This document shows positions 7,529-16,140 of a stretch of DNA of 48,519 nt, piece by piece (within the stretch, counting starts at the first letter, position 1; the number at the start of each line of letters is the position of its first letter). A model generated the notes under the pieces. It was not told where the DNA came from. It was given only the letters and a program-made list of their open reading frames with translations, and did no database searches. The DNA comes from Bacteroidales bacterium. Its GTDB lineage: Bacteria; Bacteroidota; Bacteroidia; Bacteroidales; UBA932. The position numbers and the translations under genes are program-made. The stretch covers positions 1 to 48,519 of the forward strand of contig JAEEHS010000047.1 of assembly GCA_016281015.1 (NCBI GenBank), in the 5' to 3' direction.

Positions 7529-9697
7529 ATGGACAGGCAGCAAGAGATACAGGAGAGTTTCAATCATTATTTTCAAAGTATTTTCCCAGATGAAGGACAG
7601 TCATTAGCGTTTCTGTCTTCCGTTGCATCTGCCACAGAGAAAGCAAATGAATGTATAAACAAGGCCAAATCTGTAGCGGAAGAGAATAGTGTTATCGCCT
7701 CTGAATATTACTATTTAGCTGGTTTTGTTTGTTTGGGCTACCTTCTTAATAATGGCATGGTGGAGTCGCTGTATAAAAAGGGAGAAGATTCAGCGAAGAA
7801 AGCAGCAGAGATTCTACCCGGAGACGGGGAGTATCTTATTATCAATCTTTTTTATCGGATACTCGCCGTAAAAAATAATAACCTCGAAGCAGAGAAAGCA
7901 TTTGCTATTTTACAACAAATTCAGAAAGAATGCCCCCCCTTCCATATTGTTAACAACACATTATTTAATGTTGAATGGCTGGAGGACAGGTATAATGAGT
8001 TATTTGAGAGTACGCTCCAGGATGTCTATATTAAGCTAGAAGAAACAAAGTCAAAATACTGTGAAGATGCAGCTCTTCTACTAAAATCATTCCCAGCGAA
8101 AGTATCGAAATTGATGGCGTTTTATGCTTTGTCCGGGATTTGCCTTGAAAAAGATAAACTTGATGAGGCTCTCCGTAATGCGAAATTGGGGGTTGAAGTC
8201 TTGGGAAATAATGTAGAGTACGATTATCATGATTTTTCTCATTGGCTTTGGGGAGAATGCTGGACTCTAGTTGGGAATATAAATCGTGATAAGAAGGATT
8301 ACGACTTCGCCGAGGGTGTTTTGGAAAAAGGTGCAAAACTAGGCATCATTTCTTGTATGACTTCGCTGGCTGAGATGTATGAGAACGGTGAAAGTGATGA
8401 CCCGGACCCACAAGAAGCGGAGCGATATCGCAATCTTGCAAATACCACCAAGGAAGCACGGGATAGAGAAAGGCAAGAAGAAGACGACCGCGTCCGTCGT
8501 GAGGAGGAAGCACGACTTGCAGAAATTCGTAGACAGGAAGAAGAGCAACGCCTGGCTGAAGAATTGAATGCCAGATCTGTTGAGATAAAACACAGAAAAA
8601 TCCTTTTGTGGGCTGGCATTGTAGCGTGCTCGATAGGAATTCTTGCCGGAATGATATATCTCTGCATAGAGAACATTGTGGATCGTGTCGTCAAATATGA
8701 AAAGGAGGGCTTTGCTATTCTGGCTATTCAAAAAACACGCTCCGTTCAGTATGCCATTTTCATGGATAAGAAAGGGATCTACTACGATGACACACACGCG
8801 ATCAAAGGAATCCTTCCTGTCGGGACTCAGCTTGACATGCGTGAAGTTAAGTTGTCTTATAACAATAATGGACTTACGTTCCCGTCAAAAAAAACCAAAC
8901 AATCTTACTCCCTTGGCTCAACTTCTGCCAAAGGTTATAGCGTAATCTGTATCTCCCCCAATTCTTTCTTGATTTCGAAGACCAAGATATCAAGGGACCT
9001 CAAGAATACAGCAGGTATTTCCATAGGCCAAAGTTATTTGGTAATCAAGACGAACAAATCAATGGATTTTAACGGCGCGGTAGTAACTAAAGTACCGCCT
9101 AGTAAAACTGATGGGTTAGGGCATCTGGTTTGGACTTTGCGTGGTGATATTATGGATCGCTTTGCGGACGATTATAAATCTTCATTTAAAAAGTCTGATT
9201 ATAACAAAATCATCGCGCGAAAATATGGCCAATATCTCGTCGATATCGGTCTCTCCTTAGATAACGGTTCTGTAACAATCATCAATAATGTTAACTTTGA
9301 CAATCTCAAAATAGAGTATTCGCCGACAATGGTCGGGACTACCACTCATAGAGAAGCATTAAAATACTCAATCAAGCAATTATTTAGAAACGAACTCATC
9401 GAATCGTACCTCTCATATGCAACACAAATAACGGGAGTTTCAAATAGGAGGAACATGAAATTATCTCCTGACGATCAATACACCTTCGTTGTAATTCCCA
9501 ATTATTATTCCGGAGATGAAAAAATGGCACTAATTCGAGTTGATAATTACAAGAAAACGTTAACTATCATTGATTCTGCAATGGAGGTGGAATATCAGGA
9601 CTCTCGAATTCGGGTCAGAAAGCATGACACCTTTTTATTCTTTTTTGATTCCCATAATGATATCTATTACAATTACAGAGGAATCCGAATAAACTAA
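7529..9697 (+). CDS. helical-repeat, coiled-coil membrane protein
   Basis: This 722-residue protein has three parts. Residues 1-310 are helical with a TPR/Sel1-like section near 270-300 (EGVLEKGAKLG..SCMTSLAEMYENGE). Residues 310-355 are a highly charged Glu/Arg coiled coil. One membrane segment lies at about 357-385 (ILLWAGIVACSIGILAG). The C-terminal 330 residues follow the membrane segment and contain beta-rich unrecognised sequence. There is no N-terminal signal peptide, so the repeat domain is probably cytoplasmic and the C-terminal domain periplasmic. Repeat domains of this sort bind partner proteins, which fits a scaffold role for the ATPases upstream. The next gene starts 7 bases after its stop. 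Confidence 0.7.
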   Translation: MDRQQEIQESFNHYFQSIFPDEGQSLAFLSSVASATEKANECINKAKSVAEENSVIASEYYYLAGFVCLGYLLNNGMVESLYKKGEDSAKKAAEILPGDGEYLIINLFYRILAVKNNNLEAEKAFAILQQIQKECPPFHIVNNTLFNVEWLEDRYNELFESTLQDVYIKLEETKSKYCEDAALLLKSFPAKVSKLMAFYALSGICLEKDKLDEALRNAKLGVEVLGNNVEYDYHDFSHWLWGECWTLVGNINRDKKDYDFAEGVLEKGAKLGIISCMTSLAEMYENGESDDPDPQEAERYRNLANTTKEARDRERQEEDDRVRREEEARLAEIRRQEEEQRLAEELNARSVEIKHRKILLWAGIVACSIGILAGMIYLCIENIVDRVVKYEKEGFAILAIQKTRSVQYAIFMDKKGIYYDDTHAIKGILPVGTQLDMREVKLSYNNNGLTFPSKKTKQSYSLGSTSAKGYSVICISPNSFLISKTKISRDLKNTAGISIGQSYLVIKTNKSMDFNGAVVTKVPPSKTDGLGHLVWTLRGDIMDRFADDYKSSFKKSDYNKIIARKYGQYLVDIGLSLDNGSVTIINNVNFDNLKIEYSPTMVGTTTHREALKYSIKQLFRNELIESYLSYATQITGVSNRRNMKLSPDDQYTFVVIPNYYSGDEKMALIRVDNYKKTLTIIDSAMEVEYQDSRIRVRKHDTFLFFFDSHNDIYYNYRGIRIN

Positions 9698-9704
9698 TCA
9701 CCTT

Positions 9705-10125
9705 ATGACACGGCTGAAAATAAAAGAGTTGCAAGAATTGAGGATTGCACTCGTAATACTTGCAATCGGGGTTCTTATCGTTGGGGGCTTCATTATTAGG
9801 CGTGAAGTCATAAGGGCAGAGGCTCTGAAAAATGTAAACCAAGACATAGTTTCGGTGGTGGCCGAAGGTATTATCCCCTCAACACAATCCGCATCAAACA
9901 AACCATAACAAACAAGAAGTATCGTTTCTCCTGAGAGACATTCCGAGGATCCTCAACAAAGTTTTTTTACAGTTGTATATGCTACATCTGATGACGGTTT
10001 TTGTGAATGTCCGCTCTAAACCCTCTGACTCCGGAACGATTCTTACCCAATTATACGGCATGTCATACGGATATGGCTTAGGCGTTCTTGTTGAGAATGG
10101 CGATTATTGGCTGGTGTTACAATAA
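9705..10125 (+). pseudogene. broken membrane-anchored SH3-like domain gene
   Basis: The first 67 codons encode one membrane segment (ALVILAIGVLIVGGFII) and a short linker, ending at TAA (9906-9908). Past that stop the same frame continues sensibly to FFTVVYATSDDGF near 10001. From there a frame shifted by one base reads VNVRSKPSDSGTILTQLYG and ends ENGDYWLVLQ at the TAA at 10123-10125. Joined, the two read as a bacterial SH3 domain (DDGFVNVRSKPS). The break is five Ts at 9998-10002 where four would keep frame. The gene therefore seems to carry one nonsense codon and one single-base slippage. A shorter functional 67-residue anchor protein is the alternative. Confidence 0.6.
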
Positions 10126-10148
10126 GTACCTTGGACGTCAAACATGGT

Positions 10149-10192
10149 ATACGGGTCGGGGGTCTCATCTGGACATGATCATGGACCCGTAT
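10149..10192 (+). repeat. 9-bp inverted repeat at the island edge
   Basis: ATACGGGTC at 10149-10157 and GACCCGTAT at 10184-10192 are a perfect 9-bp inverted pair with 26 bases between. No T-run follows, so it is not a standard terminator. It lies between the end of the AT-rich operon and hipA, where base composition changes. Nothing else is recognisable in 10126-10276. Confidence 0.4.
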
Positions 10193-10276
10193 CGGATGCG
10201 GCGCGGCGATCAGGAATTCGGCTCGTTGAAAGGTGGCCGCCGGAGTGTCAATAAGCGAGGGGGAGGCGGCGCCACA

Positions 10277-11563
10277 TTACTCCTTCAGTTCCGCGTGCTT
10301 CTCATTCAGTTCGGAGAGGACGGTCTGAATGGCAGGTTCTCCCACGCCATCTTGCCGTAAGTAGTCGTCAACTTTGGAAACGACATCCATGACCTGTTCG
10401 ATCACCCTCTCCGGACGCTGGATGCTATAACGCCTTGCAACAGCCATCAGATCGTTCATGCCTATGCCCTGGTTCTTGCCTTGGATACTCATGAACTGCC
10501 CCTTTTGTGAATACAGGGTAGCGGGGTCGATGCTATAGACAACATCATAGGCCGGAGCAAGAGACCAGCGGCCGCTTTTGTCCATCAGGAATGATACATT
10601 CTTGTCATGGTCATCGATGTTCCCGCTCACGACATTGAAGACCATCCTTCTGAATAACTGTTCCTTATCCTCGTAATCCAGTCTCAATCTTTCCATTACA
10701 TCAAAGGCCTCTTCATAGGAAGCGGTTTCACCGCTGATGGCCCGGAGCGACTGCATATGCACTTTCTCCCCCTTGATCCGATCGAAACGCTTGATCAAGA
10801 AATGGGTCGCTTTGTCAAATGAGCGCAATTCGGTATCGGGCATCTTTATCCCCGCGTCCTTACACATTCGCGAGTAGGAATATTCCATCCTGGCGTATGG
10901 AAACCAATCATTCTCATTATCATACTTGAGAATATAGTAATCGTATCCCGGAGGGAGAAGCACTTGTCCGGATTTTATGGTGCGTTCCTCCGGATTCACG
11001 GCAATCAAAGCCTTGGGCCGCTTCCCTCCGGGAGATGTCCCCAGTTTGATCAAATCTTGCCACAGAAGTTCTCTGTCCGTCGTGAATCTGACTTCGCTCC
11101 GCTCCTGAAGGACGCTTTGGGCGAACGCATAAAGGAGCGAAACATCCACATCAAAAGGCAGGTCTTCGTCTTCAATGGCTGCAGGCAAGTATTCGAGCGC
11201 ACCCATCCCTCGTTTACCGATAAAAGAAAGGTGGTCAACTGCAGACACATCCCTCATGCTCACTTGATGTTCTCTTGCCCAAGACCGGAACAGCGCGTTT
11301 CCCCAATGGTCAGGTAACGAATCGGCAAAAACCGGAGGCAGGCCTCTGAAGGCGTTCCTCGGATTACCGCCCCTGATATCCAGGCCGCTATGGACCCTTT
11401 TGGAAGACAGAGACAACTGCAAGGGGGAAATATCCCACCCGAGAGACAAAAAATCCCTGTCAAATTGGAAAATGGATGTTTCTGTTCTCCTATCTGCCTT
11501 ATCCCATGACAAATAGCCAACGGTTCTTCCCCATAAAACCGCTTTTACAATATTTCCATTCAT
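10277..11563 (-). CDS. hipA: HipA-family Ser/Thr kinase toxin
   Basis: HipA toxins are kinases; the Escherichia coli prototype phosphorylates glutamyl-tRNA synthetase and stalls growth. The 428-residue product has the usual order: an N-terminal subdomain, a Gly-rich loop GTSPGG (175-180), the catalytic loop GNIDDHDKN (314-322) and the metal-binding segment APAYDV (336-341). All the key residues I can check are present and the length matches full HipA proteins. Its start overlaps the stop of hipB by four bases, so the two are coupled. The downstream 3' end faces the end of the AT-rich operon, convergently. Confidence 0.88.
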   Translation of the reverse strand: MNGNIVKAVLWGRTVGYLSWDKADRRTETSIFQFDRDFLSLGWDISPLQLSLSSKRVHSGLDIRGGNPRNAFRGLPPVFADSLPDHWGNALFRSWAREHQVSMRDVSAVDHLSFIGKRGMGALEYLPAAIEDEDLPFDVDVSLLYAFAQSVLQERSEVRFTTDRELLWQDLIKLGTSPGGKRPKALIAVNPEERTIKSGQVLLPPGYDYYILKYDNENDWFPYARMEYSYSRMCKDAGIKMPDTELRSFDKATHFLIKRFDRIKGEKVHMQSLRAISGETASYEEAFDVMERLRLDYEDKEQLFRRMVFNVVSGNIDDHDKNVSFLMDKSGRWSLAPAYDVVYSIDPATLYSQKGQFMSIQGKNQGIGMNDLMAVARRYSIQRPERVIEQVMDVVSKVDDYLRQDGVGEPAIQTVLSELNEKHAELKE

Positions 11564-11853
11564 ATCTTCCGCCGTTTATTTTGTTTCTCCCATTGCCCGG
11601 CCAAATCAGTCCGGCTCGCCTGGGGTATCATCAGGCCGGGGTCCGTGTCCAAGTCAAGCGCTTCCAGCAAAAGATAGAAATGGGACAGGGAGAGCCCTTG
11701 CCCTTTTCCGTTTTCAAACAAACTGATGGTGGACAAGGCCACACCGGTCTTCCGGTGAAGGTCCTGTTGCGAAAGGCCCAGCGCTTTTCTATACTCCTTG
11801 AAACGCGTGCCCAATGCCACAATTCTATCGAATATTGTTTCGAATTTATCCAT
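11560..11853 (-). CDS. hipB: HipB-like XRE antitoxin and repressor
   Basis: A 97-residue protein with a helix-turn-helix of the XRE/Cro type at about residues 18-75 (LGLSQQDLHRKTGVALSTIS). In known hipBA modules this protein neutralises HipA and represses the operon by binding palindromes upstream. Its gene precedes hipA and overlaps it by four bases. The C-terminal tail is basic (KQNKRRK). A perfect palindrome overlaps its start codon. Confidence 0.85.
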   Translation of the reverse strand: MDKFETIFDRIVALGTRFKEYRKALGLSQQDLHRKTGVALSTISLFENGKGQGLSLSHFYLLLEALDLDTDPGLMIPQASRTDLAGQWEKQNKRRKI

Positions 11854-11900
11854 GATATATCATATATTCTGCGCAAAAATAAGCAAAATATTTGAAATAT
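11852..11900 (-). promoter_or_regulatory. hipBA promoter and candidate HipB operators
   Basis: ATGATATATCAT at 11852-11863 is a perfect 12-bp palindrome overlapping the hipB start codon. A second near-palindrome, ATATTTGAAATAT, lies at 11888-11900. On the minus strand TATTTTTG (11881 to 11874) matches the -7 element TAnnTTTG. No convincing -33 TTTG is seen at the right spacing. Binding by HipB is inferred from known hip operons. Confidence 0.45.
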
Positions 11901-13456
11901 CATAAGTTTTCTTGCCGAGCCTTCACGGGACGGATGTAGTACCCCGCGCAACGGTTTACCGTTCTCGAATCCACATCGTCGCCCAGCGCTCCGGGGAGAT
12001 GGACGAGCTGGTAAAGATATGCTTTGCTGAAACCGACGTTCAAACATGCCACATCGGAGGTCCAATAGGAAGCGCTCACGTAATAGTCCTCTATCGGGAT
12101 GAAGATGCTCCTGTCCTTGTAGCCCTCGACTTGACTCGTAACGATATAGCCGATCATGGAGGAAGTCTTATGGTAGACAAAGCGGCAATGGGCGCAAAGC
12201 TCCTGCCACTCTGCCAGGGTCGGCATCCGGTAGGGGCTGTGAAGCGCCGCGGTGGCGGCATCGTCCTCCGGAAGGAGCCGCATCTGGTCAAAAGAATTGT
12301 ATTTCGTCACCTCGGAGGTCCCGTCGCACCAGTAGTAATTTCCCCATGAAAAGTTCGTCTTCGGCGCCGTTTCGCCCCAGGCATAGCGGTCGCCAAGGGC
12401 CTCGGCCGAGGCGGCCCCGAGGTTTTTAACCGCCCAAAAAACGCCGAGTCCGAGATCGACATACTCCGCCTCCGGAATCTCCAGTTCCGGGGTCGTAAGG
12501 GAAACGACGTCTCCATAATAGAACATCCCTTCGAGCTCGGCGTAGGCCCGGTAGGAATAGGTCTTCCCGGGAGTCAGGCCGCTCCTTTCAAGCGAGAATT
12601 GCCCTTCCGGGTCCATCCCCGCCGCGGGCACGAGATGACCGTTCCACTCGATGCCGAAGGCGCTCAGCGATGGAGCCCAGGCCATCTGGACCCGCCCGCG
12701 CATGACCACCCGGGTCGGGAAGGAATCATAGCCTTCCGTAACGACGATTGCAGTGGCCGAAGGAATTTTGACGGCGAGGACCGCGCCATAGGATACTTCC
12801 TTCCCGATGGCGGCGTAGGGCCGGAAATAGCAGGTCGACGACGGCGTCAATCCCCTGATTTCCAGCTGGTAATCTCCCTCCTGGGAGATTTCGCCGGCCA
12901 CCTCGGAAAAGTCCTTCAGGGTCGGAGTCTCTTTCTCCAGGCTGTAGCAGATTCCGTAGCGGAGCAGTGGCCTCTGGACCACCCGGTCCAGACCCGGAAG
13001 CCGACAGGACAGGCGCACCAGCCCGGCATCGGTCCCGGGCAGCGCCACGCTCTTCAGGATGGACGGAACCGGAGGAATCTCACTTTCCGTCATCCAAGTC
13101 CCCTTCTCGCTGTAAATCCGGCTGCGGCCGTTTCCGATAAAGGCGCAGTAGGTGTAGCTCTGGCTGTATTCCAGGCCGGTGGCCCGGACAGAGAAGACCC
13201 GGTCCACGATTCCGCCCGGAGGAATGATTTCCTTCCCGTCCCAGACAAATCCGAACTCCAGCAGCCCCACCGTGCCGCTGAGGGTGCAGGAAAGGACCGC
13301 TTCCGCATAGTCTTCCCCCTTCACGACCGTGACCGACACAATCGACGGCGTCCCTTGGGGAAGCGCCTCCGGCGCCTCGCCCCGGCACCCCGCCGCGAGG
13401 GTGACGACTAGCAGCCCCCAGGCAAGGATTCTGTATGGTACATGCATGCACTTCAT
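11900..13456 (-). CDS. surface lipoprotein with FISUMP-type domain
   Basis: The N-terminus is a lipoprotein signal ending in the lipobox TLAAGC. The start at 13456 gives MKCMHVPYR before the hydrophobic core; 13447 is also possible. Three fibronectin-like modules follow, each containing a segment such as LEYSQSYTYCAFIG or LTPGKTYSYRAYAE. The C-terminal part begins VDLGLGVFWAVKNLG and has YAWGETAPKTNFSWGNYYW, the pattern of FISUMP (Fibrobacter major paralogous) domains common in gut Bacteroidales lipoproteins, ending YYIRPVK. Such proteins sit on the cell surface, and the ligand or function is usually unknown. It is transcribed alone or after the galactosidase gene. Confidence 0.72.
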   Translation of the reverse strand: MKCMHVPYRILAWGLLVVTLAAGCRGEAPEALPQGTPSIVSVTVVKGEDYAEAVLSCTLSGTVGLLEFGFVWDGKEIIPPGGIVDRVFSVRATGLEYSQSYTYCAFIGNGRSRIYSEKGTWMTESEIPPVPSILKSVALPGTDAGLVRLSCRLPGLDRVVQRPLLRYGICYSLEKETPTLKDFSEVAGEISQEGDYQLEIRGLTPSSTCYFRPYAAIGKEVSYGAVLAVKIPSATAIVVTEGYDSFPTRVVMRGRVQMAWAPSLSAFGIEWNGHLVPAAGMDPEGQFSLERSGLTPGKTYSYRAYAELEGMFYYGDVVSLTTPELEIPEAEYVDLGLGVFWAVKNLGAASAEALGDRYAWGETAPKTNFSWGNYYWCDGTSEVTKYNSFDQMRLLPEDDAATAALHSPYRMPTLAEWQELCAHCRFVYHKTSSMIGYIVTSQVEGYKDRSIFIPIEDYYVSASYWTSDVACLNVGFSKAYLYQLVHLPGALGDDVDSRTVNRCAGYYIRPVKARQENL

Positions 13457-13564
13457 CTTGTTGCAGCCCAGTCCTACAAAGATACGCCCTTTTTCCGACA
13501 ACAGAAAGACAACTCAACCCGAACCTGACCCAAAACGAAGGCTGGCAAGACTCAATTATTTGTA

Positions 13565-15547
13565 TTACCTTACCGAATACTCGTACAAAGCAAAGGTATT
13601 GGGCTCACTGAGTTTAATATGAATGGTGCCGCCAGGGCCCACTTTGGCACGGAAGGACTTGCCGCAGCCAAGGACAGGCTTGAAGCGCACCCGCTTCCCC
13701 TCCGGAAGCCAGGTCTTTATGCAGCCCTTGGCTGTGGGAGTGCCTTCACGGTAGACAAGCATATAGCCGTGCCTTGAATCTGTTATGGACTGGAAACCCG
13801 TCCAGGAGCGGCCGGAAGGCTCTTCACCAACGGGGAGGATAGTTCCTTCGTGGAGAGCCGGGGCAATCGAGGACCACTTCTTGAGGATATCCCCCACATA
13901 AAAAGCTTCTTCCGGCAGGTTAGACGCTTCCATCCAGGCCAGAGGCTGCGCGGCGAAACTAATGGCGGCAATGTAGTCAAAGGAGTAGTTGGACGGGGCG
14001 AACATATCCCCCGAAGGATACTTATCAGGGTTGCGCCAGGGGTTAAGAAATTCTATTTGGAACCGCTCCGGAGCCACATACCGGGACAGTTGCCACAGAT
14101 TACGCAGCGTCTTGTACGGGTAGTAATTGCCCCAGTCCGTGTAGCGGTTCTCAAGGAAGATGTTGCCGTATTCCGTGAACCAGTTGTAGCCGATCCGCCG
14201 CCCGTTGGTTACGTCCATGTTGAAGATAACATCGTCCCCGGTTTCTTCCCTCACCCGGTCCAGCATATTCCGGAGATTGCGCTCCGCCGTCTTGGTGGGA
14301 ATGACCAGTCCGTCTATCTTGAATATCCGGATTCCGTATTCCTTATACAGGCCGATGAGCACCGCCGCATCCTTTTCCCAATCGGCAAGGTCGTCCTGCA
14401 CGCTGGGATTGAACCATAGGCCGATTTCGATGCCAAGGCCCTTCGCCTTTTCCACAATCGGCTTTAATCCATGGGGAAACTTCACCGGATCCACGTCCCA
14501 ATAGCCCGAGCGGGCCCAGATGTTGTCAAAAGAGCCGCCCTCAACCACCGAGGCGGGGCTTTTGCCCACCTGCCAGCCGTCATCTATCTGGTATATTGTA
14601 ATGCCCAGCCGGGCAGCCTTGTCCAACTCCTGCAGGCAGAACTGCTCGCTCACTCGGCCGTCCTGGTTGCGGTCTCCCCAGGTGTTCATCATCACCATAT
14701 CCGTCTGGACTCTGGCAGTTTTCTGGTAGGCGCGGAGAGCCAGGGCTTCCGAGAGGTCATCGGCCCCGGTCACTCCCATTACGCAGCCGTAAAGGCGCGT
14801 CCATTCATTGGCAAGGATATCCCCGGGCTCTAGGCCTATGCGTGTGACCTGGAAGCAGCCGTTTTTGGTGAGGAAGTCTCCCCTCCCGGGTCCCACCTGC
14901 ATGTCCGAGCATGGAGCTTCCTTAAGGATGAACAAACCGGCCCCGGTAACGGCATCGCGTGCGAGAAGAAGATTTGCATCCCAGGACTTTTCATGGTGAT
15001 AGGAGATAAAACGGTGCTCTTCCAGAAGGGTGTTGTGGTCATCAGTCCTGTCGTGGAATTCCACTGCGGTGCAGTGCCAGTTCCGTCCTTTCAGGCAAAT
15101 CTGGTCCAGGACTGGGGTTTTTTCCGGGGTAAGGTTCCATGTGCCTTTGATATATGTGTCGCAGGCAATGGCCGGAACGTCGTCGTAAAGGCGGTATTCC
15201 CGGCGGATTTGTACTTTGCCAATGTTGTAAGACACTCTTGCCAGGAGGTGGGCGGGAGACCATCGGCCTTCGGGGACCTCAATAACTTCCAGGCGTGCAT
15301 TTTCAGGAGCTTCCTTTGCAAGCATGAAATCCTGCAGGTCGTGCCTGGATTTCATGGTCTGGCCGCTTGCCTTGTCTGTGAGCCATAAAGTCCGGAGCGC
15401 TCCCCCGTTCCAGGCGAATACACGTTCAACACGGGAATTGCCAACTCGAAGGGTATCCCCCTCAAGGCGGGCATAACAGGTGTTCTGTGCGAGGGACGAT
15501 GCCGAGAATATCAGTAGTGAGAATAGTGTCGTTATAAAAAGTTTCAT
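13565..15547 (-). CDS. secreted GH36-like alpha-galactosidase
   Basis: This is a 660-residue enzyme of glycoside hydrolase clan D, which removes alpha-linked galactose from oligosaccharides. The start at 15547 places a clean signal peptide (MKLFITTLFSLLIFSASSLA) at the N-terminus, so it is exported. An N-terminal beta-sandwich of about 270 residues precedes the barrel. Barrel motifs visible are YQIDDGWQ (319-326), the nucleophile segment FKIDG (409-413, Asp412) and ENRYTDWG (466-473). A short C-terminal beta domain ends the protein. Family GH36 is most likely; assignment to GH27 or a neighbouring family is possible. No transporter or SusC/D pair lies next to it. Confidence 0.75.
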   Translation of the reverse strand: MKLFITTLFSLLIFSASSLAQNTCYARLEGDTLRVGNSRVERVFAWNGGALRTLWLTDKASGQTMKSRHDLQDFMLAKEAPENARLEVIEVPEGRWSPAHLLARVSYNIGKVQIRREYRLYDDVPAIACDTYIKGTWNLTPEKTPVLDQICLKGRNWHCTAVEFHDRTDDHNTLLEEHRFISYHHEKSWDANLLLARDAVTGAGLFILKEAPCSDMQVGPGRGDFLTKNGCFQVTRIGLEPGDILANEWTRLYGCVMGVTGADDLSEALALRAYQKTARVQTDMVMMNTWGDRNQDGRVSEQFCLQELDKAARLGITIYQIDDGWQVGKSPASVVEGGSFDNIWARSGYWDVDPVKFPHGLKPIVEKAKGLGIEIGLWFNPSVQDDLADWEKDAAVLIGLYKEYGIRIFKIDGLVIPTKTAERNLRNMLDRVREETGDDVIFNMDVTNGRRIGYNWFTEYGNIFLENRYTDWGNYYPYKTLRNLWQLSRYVAPERFQIEFLNPWRNPDKYPSGDMFAPSNYSFDYIAAISFAAQPLAWMEASNLPEEAFYVGDILKKWSSIAPALHEGTILPVGEEPSGRSWTGFQSITDSRHGYMLVYREGTPTAKGCIKTWLPEGKRVRFKPVLGCGKSFRAKVGPGGTIHIKLSEPNTFALYEYSVR

Positions 15548-15720
15548 GATTTGACTCAGAATATGTGTACGCACATAAATATATTATATTCTTTTTTTTA
15601 CATCTTTGTAAAGATAATAACGATTCTGTTTTTTAACAAGAGAATTAGAAGATTTGTTGTATTTTGCTTTTCCGCTACACTTTGTGCTTGCGGGCATAAT
15701 ACCCCCCCCGATAGACCTTA

Positions 15721-16140
15721 TCATCCCTCCCGGCGCTCCACCAGGACCAGGCCGCTGCGCTCACCGGCGACATAACTCGCCTCGGAATCGGAGCCGGAGC
15801 GGCGGAAATGGTTCAGGTACAGGGGATGGCCCAGGCGGAATTGCAGGCAGGAAAAGCTGTCACCGGGAGCGAGGCTGGAATGGACGGAACGGACCACGGC
15901 AAAGCGCAGGTCTCCCTGGTACTCCACCACGATCTTCCGGTCCGGAAGCCAGCCCAGCAGGAGCCGGTCTCCGGGAACGAGCGAGCGGGTGTCCACTCCC
16001 CCGGCCACAAACTCTTCGCTCTCCCGGAGGCTCTCTGCCTTGAGCCTCCGCAGGAAGCCCTCCCAGTTTTCCGCCCCGACATAGCGGCTGAGCACATCCA
16101 GCGTCCGCAGGGAAATCGCCTCGGTCTCTCGGCGCGGAAA
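15721..16140 (-). pseudogene. 3' fragment of a conserved Bacteroidales gene
   Basis: The minus strand encodes a protein-like stretch starting near FPRRETEAISLRTLDVLS, running through RYVGAENWEGFLRRL, GDRLLLGWLPDRKIVVEYQG and GHPLYLNHFRR, and ending at a TGA at 15721. This resembles the C-terminal two thirds of a family common in Bacteroidales in which LSRYVG..NW..F is conserved. Upstream of about 16140 the frame stays open but is merely antisense to the kinase gene. The natural N-terminus therefore appears to be missing. The fragment meets the 5'-truncated kinase head to head. Confidence 0.5.
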
